This document shows positions 40,992 through 51,371 of a DNA stretch of 64,000 nucleotides, piece by piece. This DNA comes from Ypsolopha sequella (taxonomy: Eukaryota > Arthropoda > Insecta > Lepidoptera > Ypsolophidae), in NCBI GenBank assembly GCA_934047225.1, contig OW203991.1, positions 9,300,001 through 9,364,000 of the forward strand, written 5' to 3'. The notes below the pieces were generated by a model. It was not told where the DNA came from, ran no database searches, and saw only the letters and a program-made list of their open reading frames with translations. The position numbers were made by a program, and so were the translations under genes. The first letter of the stretch is position 1. The number at the start of each line of letters is the position of its first letter.

Positions 40992-43532
40992 TCAAGCCGT
41001 CACTCCGACGAGCTTGTCAAGTGAGCTGTAGCGAGTGAGCAAGTCCAGATCGATATCTGGGACTGCTATGTGTGCTGGTACTTTTTTGGGCTTAAGGCCT
41101 GGGAGAGCATGATGGCCTAGAGCGGGTGGCATCTTGGGCCAAGTGCAGGTAGGTTCTTTGAGCCAACTGGGTGACCACCAAAGGTCATGAAGTGAGAGAG
41201 ACTGGGCAGACATGCCTCTGCTTGCACAGTCAGCAGGGTTGAGATTCGTGGGCACATGCCTCCACGTATGGCTAGTTGAAATAGCTGTGATCTTAGCCAC
41301 TCGATTGGCCTCGAAAGTCTGTAATCGGTGAGGTGGCGTATTGAGCCATGCCAACACTATTGTGCTATCTGACCAGCATGTGTGTGTTTGAATGGCTATA
41401 TGAGCTGACAGTTGGGCTGACACTCGAGTCATGAGCTGAGATAAAAGAGTCGCGGCTGACAACTCCAATTTGAGGATTGAGAGACGAGTCTTTATGGGTG
41501 CGACCTTGGACTTGCCAATGATTAGGTGTACATTGACATGTCCAGTGGTATTGCGCTCATGAAGGTAGATAACGGCACCAAAGCCAGCCTCTGATGCGTC
41601 CGCGAACCCGTGAAGTGAGTAAGTAGACGTGGGCTTGTACTTACAAATGTGTCGAGGTAAACGGAGGTTTGAGAGCTGAGGAAGATCCTCTGAGATGTGT
41701 TGCCACTCTGTGTGGACTTCTTCAGAGATAGGCTCATCCCATCCTATTTTCAGAAGCCAAAGCTTCTGGAGAAGAATCTTTGCGCGGAAGATGACTGGAG
41801 TAACCCAGCCATTGGGGTCATAGAGAGACGCTACTGTACTGAGAATGGAGCGCTTTGTGACTTGAGCATAAGTGGGCAGAGAAATGCGATAAGTGAACTC
41901 ATCAGTTTGAGGAATCCACTGTATTCCCAGAACCTTAATGGAATTAGAGTCGGGACTGAAGTCAAAGTCCTTGGGCATGTCGCACTGGTCATCTGGGAAC
42001 CGTTCAAGGAGCTGGGGCGAGTTGGAGGTCCATTTACTGAGCTGAAAGCCACCTAGGGCGAGTAACTCGATCAGTTCGCTTTGGAGCGACTGAGCAGATT
42101 CTACAGAATCTGCACCTGAGAGAATGTCGTCCACAAATATTGATTTGCGGAGGACCTGAGCAGCGTGGGGGTAGCGATGACCTTCGTCATCAGCCAATTG
42201 GAGTAAAGTGCGGATGGCATGGTATGGGCTGGACCTTAATCCATATGTGACGGTATTAAGGGCATACGTGAGCAAGGGCTGGTCGGGTGAAGACCGCCAG
42301 AGAATGAGTTGAAAACGTCTTTGCTCTGGGTGAATGAGTATATTTCGGAACATCATTCGGATGTCTGTGCTGAAAACTTGTGAGTGGATCCTGAAGGACA
42401 TGATAATGTCAACAATATCTTGCTGAAGAGCTGGACCTGTATGAAGACAATCATTTAGATTGACGCCGTTTGAACTCTTACAACTTCCGTCAAACACGCA
42501 GCGTAACTTTTCTGACCCTGGCTTGAATATGCCATGATGTGGGATATAGAAATGGGATTTATGAGCAAAGGTATTGGGGTGACACAGCGACATATGTCCC
42601 AATTTTATGTAATCTGACATGAATTCTACATATTTCGAGCGGAAGGGCGGGTTCGCTTGCAACTTCTTCGCTAAGTTGAGAAACCTGCGCAGTGCAATAG
42701 CGTGAGTGGAACCTAATGTCGGCGCGTTGTGCAGAAAGGGCAGTGTAACCACATATTGACCTGATGGTTCACGAGTAGTTGTGGTGCGGAAAATGTCCTC
42801 ACACTGATCCTCTAATGGGCTGGTATGCTTGTAGGTTTGGGGTTCCTCGGATTCCCAAAACCTCTCAAGACTTTTGTGAATGTCATGAGTGGAATGCTCT
42901 GAGTCCGTGTGAGAGCCGACAATGTGAACTGAGTTGACCTGATTCGTGGGTGAAGTATGTAAACTTTCGAAAGGTCCAATCAATGTAAAATCAAATATCG
43001 TGCCGAAGGCTATAGGCTTGCCAGGGCCGAGCGAAACCTTGGTTCCGTCTAACACTTGACCAAGAACGTCAGATCCCAGTATTAGATCAACCGGAGCTGG
43101 TGTGTGATATTCTCGATCAGCAAGAGGAATCGGTGGGTGACCTGTTAACTGAGCGAGATCTGGAACCTTTTCCAACGGTAGGTACCCAGTTACGTTCTTC
43201 AATATATGGGCTGTGGCCGTGATCATAGGTGTGTCACGGTGAGTAGGTCGGCATACAATTGTGATTGATACCTTTGAGTCTTGTGTGTGCTGATTTCCAA
43301 CTCCTGCGATTTTTAGAGATGTATGTTTCAATGGCAAATTTAAAATTGTGGCCATGCGCTGAGAACAAAGAGTCAGCATACTTCCACAGTCTAACAAGGC
43401 TCGTGCTGAGTGAAATTGACCATTTACGTCTGCTATTTTAAGTGAGACGGTTGGCAACAAAATTGGTGTGTTAGTGACGTTCACTACACGTTGTGCGGAG
43501 TTACAGGAATCTTCTGTTGGAGTTGAAGTCAT
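40992..43532 (-). CDS. BEL element 2 pol, protease-RT-RNase H part
   Basis: Numbered from the first Met (43532): aspartic protease with ALLDCGS (D48) and a second half with VDLILGSDVLG (about 148-158), reverse transcriptase with EKLRCVFDGSCKS (about 341-353), FSTDIRMMF (about 387-395) and catalytic FVDDIL (466-471), then the Pao-type RNase H with FADAS and WSDSTIVLAWL. It is normally made as a Gag-Pol fusion: the frame is continuous with gag except for one UGA at 43646-43644. It ends at a UGA in a GCT-TGA-ATT context where a tryptophan codon is likely to have mutated, since the protein similarity continues in the same frame beyond. Confidence 0.93.
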   Translation of the reverse strand: MTSTPTEDSCNSAQRVVNVTNTPILLPTVSLKIADVNGQFHSARALLDCGSMLTLCSQRMATILNLPLKHTSLKIAGVGNQHTQDSKVSITIVCRPTHRDTPMITATAHILKNVTGYLPLEKVPDLAQLTGHPPIPLADREYHTPAPVDLILGSDVLGQVLDGTKVSLGPGKPIAFGTIFDFTLIGPFESLHTSPTNQVNSVHIVGSHTDSEHSTHDIHKSLERFWESEEPQTYKHTSPLEDQCEDIFRTTTTREPSGQYVVTLPFLHNAPTLGSTHAIALRRFLNLAKKLQANPPFRSKYVEFMSDYIKLGHMSLCHPNTFAHKSHFYIPHHGIFKPGSEKLRCVFDGSCKSSNGVNLNDCLHTGPALQQDIVDIIMSFRIHSQVFSTDIRMMFRNILIHPEQRRFQLILWRSSPDQPLLTYALNTVTYGLRSSPYHAIRTLLQLADDEGHRYPHAAQVLRKSIFVDDILSGADSVESAQSLQSELIELLALGGFQLSKWTSNSPQLLERFPDDQCDMPKDFDFSPDSNSIKVLGIQWIPQTDEFTYRISLPTYAQVTKRSILSTVASLYDPNGWVTPVIFRAKILLQKLWLLKIGWDEPISEEVHTEWQHISEDLPQLSNLRLPRHICKYKPTSTYSLHGFADASEAGFGAVIYLHERNTTGHVNVHLIIGKSKVAPIKTRLSILKLELSAATLLSQLMTRVSAQLSAHIAIQTHTCWSDSTIVLAWLNTPPHRLQTFEANRVAKITAISTSHTWRHVPTNLNPADCASRGMSAQSLSLHDLWWSPSWLKEPTCTWPKMPPALGHHALPGLKPKKVPAHIAVPDIDLDLLTRYSSLDKLVGVTA

Positions 43533-43635
43533 TGAGTGAAAATGAACTGAGTGTGTATGTGATGAGTGAATGTGTGATGAGTGTGCTGAGTGTGCTGAGT
43601 GCTGGTCGTCCTCGCCTTCATAGTGCTCTGTTATT

Positions 43636-43661
43636 GTAGGTAGTCACTGTTGACTACCTAC
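43636..43661 (-). promoter_or_regulatory. Gag stop codon UGA-CUA inside a perfect hairpin
   Basis: On the minus strand an 11-bp stem GTAGGTAGTCA / TGACTACCTAC with a 4-base loop ACAG contains the gag stop: the TGA is the first codon of the 3' arm. The context CAG-TGA-CTA is the UGA-CUA motif known for efficient stop-codon readthrough in several viruses and animal genes. Downstream the frame stays open into pol through a His/Ser-rich linker. A role in readthrough is an inference from context. Confidence 0.6.
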
Positions 43662-45212
43662 CCGAGACCTACTTGGCGATCGCGATTGAGTGGGCGAGTT
43701 GGGATGGGACGTATATGCCTGTGTAGCATGTGCCGAACGGTACTGAGGCTCATGCGCTGAGCGCTGTCTGGGCTGCTCACGTAGAGACGGAGGCAGCAAA
43801 TGAGCAGATGATCGTGTCGGAGACATGGCCCCATGACGATGCAGTGAAGTGTGGTGGTCAGACCGCCCACACTCCTTGCATGCACGTGTAGACCTGCACT
43901 CGTTCTCATAATGAGGACCCAAACAGCGTCGGCACCGGTTGCGTGCGTTCACAAAGTCCCACCGACCTTGAACCGGTTGGTTATTAAATCCTGGGCATGC
44001 GATGAGTTTGTGTCCCCTATTCCTGCAGTATGGGCATGGCATACCACCAGTAGGGGAAGAAGGTTGAGCCGAATAATCCTGTCGGCGAGTGGGTGATGGG
44101 GATGATCGGGCCGAGTAAACTGGCGCTGTCTCAAATGCCATAAATGGTTGACGAATAGGACGGGGGGAGCGATTGTCCTGCCGAGGAGCTATGGGGCGGA
44201 ACTCTTGATGAGCCTGGTAGGGCTGACGTGGAGTACCTCGAGTGGGTTGAAGCAGCTTATTGAGCTGAGCGAGCCTTTCTGACGGGCCGAGCCGTGATGA
44301 AGAAGGAGCCTCCTGTGACGCAAGGAACGATGACTCATTCTCCTTGCAGCGTGCGTGCTCTTCCAGAAACTCAATGAGGTTCTTGAGCGTGGGCAGAGTT
44401 GCACGAGATCCGTACTTCCGCTCGAAAAGAGTGCGGAGCTCGCCTTGCAGTTTTCGCACCACCATGGACACGAAAACATAGTCGGAGTCTTTCATGGGCA
44501 GATCGAGGTTGCGGAGAGCGCTTTGCGCTGAGATAAGCGGAATTAAGAACGATGTGCGGATATCCGAGCGCATGTGGATGTGCGGAAGGTTCATTATAAT
44601 GTCCACAAATCGGTCAATGAGTACGCGACGATTGTCGTAACGCTTGGTGAGAATTTCCATGGCTATGGGATAATTCTCGTTGGTAGGGTAGAGGTGTTTC
44701 ACCATATCATGTGCCTCACCCTTTAGGGCGCCTAACAAATAATGCAGCTTTACAGCATCCGAAACTGTAGCCATCTCACTGACGAGACTCCTAAAAACGG
44801 CAATAAATGAGGGCCATTCTTCAACGTTCGAATGAAACTCCGGTATGGGTATCTTTGGTAAAACACCAACGGGTGTACCTGAGCTGAGAGGTTGCGTCTT
44901 GTCCGGAAGAGCTGATTTTTCATTTAATTTTTCAAATGCCACTAGGATAGCATCATAGTTGCTAAGTGCCGACTGAAAAATTTTTGTGTAGGTTGCCTCA
45001 GTTTCGTCGGACAAATCCTCATCGTCAAGGATCTCGTAATATACGTTCTCTAACTTAGTTTTAACGCTTTGTATGTTTGCGTAACGAGCGGTGAAATCCG
45101 CCACAGAATAAGTTTTTCTGTCGCCTGCCTCTACCGCCGCACCGATCTCCTTTAACAGAACTATCGCCTTTACGGCCTCACGAAACATCGCGGCTTGTGA
45201 TTTCGAAGGCAT
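43644..45212 (-). CDS. BEL element 2 Gag
   Basis: 522 residues from ATG 45212. N-terminal helical region (MPSKSQAAMFREAV...), then the DUF1759-type capsid domain (IPIPEFHSNVEEWPSFIAVF at about 121-140, LLGALKGEA, EILTKRYDNRRVLI), a Pro/Arg/Ser-rich linker, and zinc knuckles CPYCRNRGHKLIAC (canonical CX2CX4HX4C), CRRCLGPHYENEC and CKECGRSDHHTSLH near the C-terminus. It forms the particle that packages element RNA. The frame is intact and ends at UGA 43646-43644, which sits in a hairpin and a readthrough-type context. Confidence 0.93.
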   Translation of the reverse strand: MPSKSQAAMFREAVKAIVLLKEIGAAVEAGDRKTYSVADFTARYANIQSVKTKLENVYYEILDDEDLSDETEATYTKIFQSALSNYDAILVAFEKLNEKSALPDKTQPLSSGTPVGVLPKIPIPEFHSNVEEWPSFIAVFRSLVSEMATVSDAVKLHYLLGALKGEAHDMVKHLYPTNENYPIAMEILTKRYDNRRVLIDRFVDIIMNLPHIHMRSDIRTSFLIPLISAQSALRNLDLPMKDSDYVFVSMVVRKLQGELRTLFERKYGSRATLPTLKNLIEFLEEHARCKENESSFLASQEAPSSSRLGPSERLAQLNKLLQPTRGTPRQPYQAHQEFRPIAPRQDNRSPRPIRQPFMAFETAPVYSARSSPSPTRRQDYSAQPSSPTGGMPCPYCRNRGHKLIACPGFNNQPVQGRWDFVNARNRCRRCLGPHYENECRSTRACKECGRSDHHTSLHRHGAMSPTRSSAHLLPPSLREQPRQRSAHEPQYRSAHATQAYTSHPNSPTQSRSPSRSRVGSQQ

Positions 45213-46389
45213 CTTAATTTTGTTAAAGTAGGTGGTTGATTACTAAGACAAAATACGCAACGATTTTGAGCTGAACTATAAGAGCGGACGTACAACCAAA
45301 ATAATTAATGAGACAGATGAACAGAGCTGAGACACTTGCGCGGATGAAGTAACAATGACTATGTTCAAACGGAATACGGAACTCTTAAATAAACACGAAA
45401 GAGAAGAAAAAATATTTTTTTTTTTAAAAAACAACCTGTATATGAGCTGATACACCAACGTGGAACACCCTATATGTGTACCATTAACAATAAGATCAGA
45501 GATGAGAAGAGAAAAAATAATTTTTTTTTACTATATTTGTGCTATATATATATCCGGTTAAAAAGCAGACAATAACACGATCAAACTGTCCGGAATACTA
45601 TTACTGCAACGTGAGATTACCGCAACACAAAAATATCGAAAAGGGCCGATGAACTTGTTAGACAATAACACGAAAAAACTGACGGCAATATATCATAACA
45701 GTATATTTACAACAACACATCAGTCGTCGAAAATTCTATTTATAGAATAAAATACCTACCTACAAGCCTCGAACGCGTAAACAAACAAAGAATGTATTTA
45801 CCTCGCAGAAATCGGATCTAAATGAGCGGACAATCCAATGATGCAGATCAAACTTTGGTAACGTAATAATTCGTAAACGTAAACGTTCGTTACGTAATAA
45901 CTTATGTATACGTGGGTTTTACGTATGTGCACGAAATAAAGCAAATACTCGCACCGAAAAAACATCTCGCAAAATCTCGTAAAATTTGGGTTTAATAAAG
46001 AAGTATAGTGGACTGTAATAAACAATTGGGCTGAATGAATATAATTATATTATCTGAGCTGAATAATAATAACAAACTGAGTTTATTCTGTAAAGGGGCG
46101 GGGGGGGGCCGGTTCTATACCGATAAATGGAATTTTCTAGGCGGCGGTTCTAATTACCTACCCGCAATAGGTATTCGAGACCACAAAATATTTTTTGCCG
46201 GGAAAGGGGGCAAAATATGTAACCGGGTGAAAATGGACTGTAGTAAATCGACGGGGGCTGGTTCAAACAAAGTGACGGGCCGGCGGGGGATAGGCGGGGG
46301 GTGATATAAACCAAAAATTTTCTTGGATTGAAAATGGACTGTAACAAATCGACGGGGGCTGGTTCAGTAACGGTTCGAAGGGCCAAAAA
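45213..46389 (-). other. BEL element 2 leader with primer binding site
   Basis: A long non-coding leader between the 5' LTR and gag. The minus strand just inside the LTR reads TGGCCCTTCGAACCG (46385-46371) after a 4-base spacer, a likely primer binding site, one base different from the tRNA-Tyr-type site of BEL element 1. Two 38-bp direct repeats ('gaaaatggactgta..aaatc', 'gacgggggctggttca') lie at 46228-46265 and 46329-46366. No open frame in it shows gene features. Confidence 0.65.
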
Positions 46390-46840
46390 TGTAGCCGCTG
46401 GCTACAGAAATGCAGAGATGATGAAAGAGGATGGATATGTTGACACGAGAGAAGAAAAAATTGTGGGGAACAATGTGGGTGCGCTGACCTGGTTGGAATG
46501 TTTCGATGTGCCGGCTGAAATGTGCCGCGTGTCGTCTCCTCTCGTTGGGCTGATTGATGACAGGGCTGATCTTGAACAGGGATGTGCAGAATGTCTTGAA
46601 GTAATACACAGCACTTATATGTTCACAAGACACGGTGAATACGCGAGATTGTTTGTATCGGCGGCACGAATGTGTACACATGTGTCGTTCTCTAGAGAGT
46701 TCAGACGAAACAGAATGAAGCCAGCGCCCGCGCGCGCCTCGACCGGCGCGCGGCGGGGAGGGGGTGGTCGTTCGCGCGTGCGCGCGCGAATCACACGTCA
46801 TGTTCGAACGTCACGCTGGTAACGTAGCGTAGCGTGAACA
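46390..46840 (-). repeat. BEL element 2, 5' LTR
   Basis: 451 bp, identical by eye to 39090-39540 apart from two adjacent substitutions near 46438. The long open frames on both strands of the LTR are by-products of its CpG-rich sequence. Confidence 0.93.
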
Positions 46841-46876
46841 ATACCTTTAAAAGTGATAGCGATAGATGTTGAGGTT
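46841..46876. mobile_element. MITE split by BEL element 2, right part
   Basis: Complement of the arm at 39001-39039 ('gtgatagcgatagatgttgagg'). Starts with the target duplication ATACC of BEL element 2. Confidence 0.6.
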
Positions 46877-46949
46877 AGATAATAAGGGCTCTGCATAGGG
46901 GTGAACTGCGAAAACACAATCTGACTGTACACAACAAAACATGGGCAGA

Positions 46950-47285
46950 GCGAAATGACTGCCGGCTGTCAAAACTAATGATACCGCAATCGAATGGTAA
47001 GGTAACAAGATACTTATTAAAACTTAAACGGTCTGACCTTCGTGACATGGTATACAGGTGGCACCGATAGCCCTCTATGCAGAGGGTACCTTCTAGAGGA
47101 CGAGACAGTGGAACACGTGCTACTCCACTGCTCTGCAACCGAAGACATGAGACGAAAAGCAGGGATCACGACGAGCTCCAACTTCTCTTCACTGGACCAG
47201 TTTATGTGTCAGAATGCTGAAGCTGTTCGGTTCTATTTTAAATTTACACAATATATTCACATTTTAAATATAAATAATTATTACT
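46950..47285 (+). pseudogene. LINE C-terminal fragment with CxxC...HxxxC motif
   Basis: In broken frames the segment encodes KLKRSDLRDMVY and then PLCRGYLLEDETVEHVLLHCSAT, the zinc-knuckle-like C-terminus found at the end of R1/Jockey-type LINE ORF2 proteins. A frame change lies near 47065. The remainder is missing, so this is an old dead fragment. Confidence 0.6.
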
Positions 47286-49683
47286 AAATATAGGTAGTCA
47301 ATTTCTCGATTTTATTCAATATTCATTCAAAATTCATAAACAACAAATTCAATGACATTATAAAACTAAAATAATATAAATTAAAATTACCTACCAATAA
47401 TTATGTTAAAATCATCAATATCATTAATCAATACATACATATAACAAAATAGTGGAACCCGCTGTGTCTGTCCATTGGACAAAAGTTATAAAAATAGAAA
47501 GGGTGTGATTAAATAAGAGCAATAGAACACAAATCAGTGATTTTTAGAATTCTTTTCTGTCTGTCTGTATGCCTGTCTGTCTGTCTGTTTGTTTGTTCGC
47601 GCACATCTCCGAAACTACTGAACGGATTTTGATCTAGTTTTCACAATTGGACGAGGCTCAATTTGGAACAGAATATAGGCGTTATTTCATTAAAATCGAA
47701 CGACGGAAAAAAAAGTTATTGTCATTTATCGATTCTAGGAATTTACATTTTTACTGTTAGAAGTTATCATAATCATTATTAGCTGTTTTCGTTATAATAA
47801 TAATAATACTTAACTCACATTTTCAAAAATGTTATGTTTGTAGAAAAAACGTAGGTAAAGTGTTTTGCCATGGCAATGTCACGAAAATGTTCACAAATCA
47901 GTCGCAAATTTGCGTAGCCAGCTATTTAGCTGAGAACTATTTTTAGTAGTTTTGGCACCATCTTTGCCAACGTTTTTGGATTCATGCCACTGTGATAGAT
48001 AACGAAAAAAAAAACCTTTACTTTTTTTGCCATTGCAAACTTTTATAAAACTTTTACTTGTGTCGGTGTTGACCCAGGTAGGTTTTAAAAGCTAAGTTTA
48101 GACAGGTAATTTATCATTCAAACATAACTTAGTTCAATGTTTCCGTGACAACTTATTCTACTGACTTTGAAACTAAGTAAACGTAACTTGAAAAGCCACG
48201 AAAGTTTTGGACTTAATTAATGAGACATTATTAACGTCACCTTAATGTCCTAAATACAACCTTAATTCAATATTGAAGAGAGAGCGGGTGGGTCAAAACT
48301 TGAAACTTTACTTATAACTTTACAGTTTACACACATATTTGGCACTTTAGCTTTGGCTTTACCCTATTCAAGGGAAGACTTCGTAGTTCCGCTTCAATTG
48401 TTTTGCATTGTATACATTTTGTCTTCATGCCAACAACGTTTGTATCGTTCAATTAGATACCCGTGAAAAAATTAAAAAAGAGCAATTTTTTTTAACGTTT
48501 TTCGTGAGCGCGCTTCTTGGTGGTCGTAACAGCCACGGCTCGGAGCACGCCTTTTTTAAACTAAAAGGAAACGTCATAGAGTTCAGTTCTGATTGATGCA
48601 AAATGAGGTGTTCAATCTGACTTTATATGCACAGACAGGTTGATTTAATTTCTTAGTAGATAGGTATGTGCTTTACGGCTAAGACTACCTGATCCCAATT
48701 CAGTTACGTCTGAAGGGGGCAAACCCATATTGATGAGGAAGTGTAACAGACAGTATTCTGCTTTTCATCCAGACCGGACCGGACTCGTGTAGCCCAAACT
48801 TTAAGATTAAGGTTTTCACGTTCCGATCTCTATGCGTTAGCGTCGCTTTTATTCAAAGCTTTTTTTGTCAACGATCACCTTAAATTATAAAAGAGCCGGG
48901 TTACCGAAAATATAGGTACGCGAATCTGACTCACACTTGACCGGCTTGTGTTTAATTCGGCAGGTCATCGAGGCTTAGTAGATTATTGGGTTAGCATATT
49001 TAAGTGGTAAACAATTTCCCAACACTAAAACAATTACAATTTTATACCGGGAAGTGGTCATATTTGGAATGGAAATACAGGGAATTTGTCATATAGAGAA
49101 GTGGTCATATAGCGAAGTACTCATCTCAAACCAAAAGGTATTTGGCGATACCTATATGATTATATAGCATATTCAAAAATCTCATTCTCAGTTCTGTCTT
49201 CCCAGTAGTTATCAAAGTTTGCTGAAACACTATCTAGACAAATTTAGGACTTCTGTTTCCTAACATTTCTTTAGAGACCATTCACAAAAAATAATTCCTC
49301 AACCCTAGTGTTTCTGTCAGTCGTTTATTGTCAGTACATTCAAGCGCACAGTGCTCTCAAAACCCATTTAATTTGTTCAACCCTTCGCGTGCAGGCAGCC
49401 TGAGGTGCCACTGAGTTAATACCAACAATTACTCGGCAGCACGCACAAAAATCTACAAATTGCCAGTGTGCGTGCCTCGAAATGCTCTGCTCTCAAAGTG
49501 ACGTTAGAACGCTGTTTTTGTCCCGCAATAGTACGTGAAAGAAAACAAACTTTTCTATAGACGAAGGAAATTGGGGCGATGTTATCGTAACTGATGTGCT
49601 GTGGAAGTGAATTTGGAGTCAATTTAATAACTTTTAACTTAGATAACTAAGATAGTATTATATTTTAATTAAAAGCTACACAA
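47286..49683. other. Gene-free AT-rich stretch
   Basis: Contains a (TCTG)n-like microsatellite at about 47558-47600 followed by 'cgcgcacatctccgaaactactgaacggattttgat', an abundant insect dispersed repeat (47606-47645). A fragment of the 36727 repeat family lies near 48912-48945 ('tacgcgaatctgactcac'). No gene recognised. Confidence 0.45.
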
Positions 49684-50106
49684 CTTATATATGTTACAGG
49701 TAAAACCCGTTTTAACTAGTAAAAACTAGTTTTAACTGAAAGCCTCTGTGACAACTAGTTGTGACTATTCAGTTAATTATATTAAAAGGATTGAGAGTCG
49801 CCTCGCTCCGCTCCGCTTTGCTCGGCTCCCAGTATATACTTACATGTAAACCTAACACGCTTCTCCTCGTTTCGCTCGTCTTCGCACCTATTTTTCACTT
49901 TTTGGTGCAAGACTCATTTAGCTAGAACTCGTTTTTCCCAGTTAAAACTAGATTTAACTTGAATAATTATTACTCTTTAAGTAAATTCTAGTTTTAACTA
50001 GTCAAAACTAGTTGTTACAAAGGCTTTCAGTTAAAACTAGTTTTTACTAAGTAGTTAAAACGGGTTTTAACTAAAAACGGGTTTTAACTGTAGCATATAT
50101 ATATGT
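49684..50106. mobile_element. MITE with long inverted repeats and GC-rich core
   Basis: Arms of roughly 90-120 bp ('taaaacccgttttaacta', 'aaaaactagttttaactgaaagcct' and complements) flank a core with the sequence 'gtcgcctcgctccgctccgc...acatgtaaac...tcgctcgtcttcgcacctattttt' (49797-49915). The same core is found in the unrelated-looking element at 53221-53620. Non-coding. Confidence 0.7.
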
Positions 50107-50562
50107 ACAATTGAAGCGGGTTTTAGAAAAACAACCGATGTCCAATTTTTTCGATATTGTTTTTTTTATCGTTCAATGGATTCTCTATTGTGCATAAAAT
50201 TATCTGGTAATATTAAATTTAGCAAAAATAACCAAAGTTCATTCAAAATGTAGCTACAAAAACAGGGTGTTTCCGGAAAAAGCACCAACGCTATGAAGCC
50301 AATAAATATATAAGAATAGCCAATAAGTTAACAAAAATTTAATATCTTTTTATTTACAAAATTAAGTATTTTCAAGTTTAATGAAAAAACATAAATACTT
50401 ATGGATTTTTCCATGTAACTGATTTTATAAGGCTTTATTTACAGTGGATAGATGTTGGCTGATTGATGTTGATATCTACTTCCTGTAAAATGTTAGAAAA
50501 ATGACATTGGTTGTTTTCCCAAACAACCAATGTCATTTTTCTGACATTATACTTCACTCTTC
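50107..50562. other. Non-coding DNA
   Basis: No gene. A short inverted pair 'aaaatgacattggttgttt' / 'aaacaaccaatgtcattttt' (50500-50540) forms a hairpin of about 40 bp. Confidence 0.4.
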
Positions 50563-50794
50563 AATTAGCTTTTTATTTATAATTACACAATATAACTTGA
50601 AATATATACAATAAATAAAAGAAAATTGAAAACTTGAAATATATTTCGGCCCTTAGTGGGCCGTCATCAGTCATTGATGACATCATTCATGACGGCCCAC
50701 TAAGGGCCGAAATATATTTCAAGTTTTCAATTTTCTTTTATTTATTGTATATATTTCAAGTTATATTGTGTAATTATAAATAAAAAGCTAATTA
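50563..50794. repeat. 232-bp near-perfect palindrome
   Basis: The left half (50563-50667) is the complement of the right half (50689-50794) with about one indel, around a 21-base centre. Inner parts are 'atatttcggcccttagtgggccgtcatca' and its complement. The same 'atttcggccc...ggccgtcatcagtc' motif follows the LINE tail at 28657, suggesting two head-to-head copies of one dispersed sequence. Confidence 0.85.
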
Positions 50795-51371
50795 AGGCAT
50801 ACTATATATATTTATTAAAGTATCACACTTCAATTCTTAGATTTAGGATATTAACTCTAAGCTGTAATTACTTATAAAAAAAAAACACGTAAAGAACACA
50901 ACAATTTAACTTTTAATTTTAATTTGTGTGTGAGCTTTCGATAAAATTATGGTCTTTCCAGAAACAGACAACATGAGTGTTAGGACCGCTTCACCACTCG
51001 AGCTCGATTCAAGATTAGGTAGTTAAGACCGGCAATTGGCCAGTCTAAGTTGAGCTGCAGGTGGGCTCAAATGCCTTTCCAAATATTTTGCTAATATTTT
51101 ATTTACAGTGAACTTATACGAAGAATAATAAATTACTATAGAACTATAGGACGTACAAGTTTTTATCCATTCGATTTGATACTTGGGTCATCTGGGGCCT
51201 TAAACTTCAACATCTATCGCTATCGTTTTTAAACTTGATTGGCTAGAAATGACGTGAAACAACATTATTCTAAATTTTGAAGTTAGGACCCGGACTCTCT
51301 CAAATATTGAAAGATGCGATTTCCATTCAAATCGTGATGAAAATTTTGTACATATAATTACACATTTTGTC
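50795..51371. other. Non-coding DNA
   Basis: No gene. Contains one arm ('cttcaacatctatcgctatcg', 51209-51229) of the MITE family into which BEL element 2 inserted. Confidence 0.4.

Larger units (their letters stand above)
39090..46840 (-). mobile_element. BEL/Pao LTR retrotransposon 2
   Basis: A 7.75-kb element in minus orientation: 5' LTR 46390-46840, 3' LTR 39090-39540, flanked by a perfect 5-bp target duplication ATACC (39085-39089, 46841-46845). Gag (45212-43644), and pol in two pieces (43532-40992 and 40934-39498) are all in one reading frame, interrupted only by two UGA codons (43646-43644 and 40994-40992). The LTRs differ by two adjacent bases (gg versus at near 39138 and 46438), so insertion was very recent. 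It is a different lineage from BEL element 1, with a long 1.18-kb leader. Confidence 0.95.
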
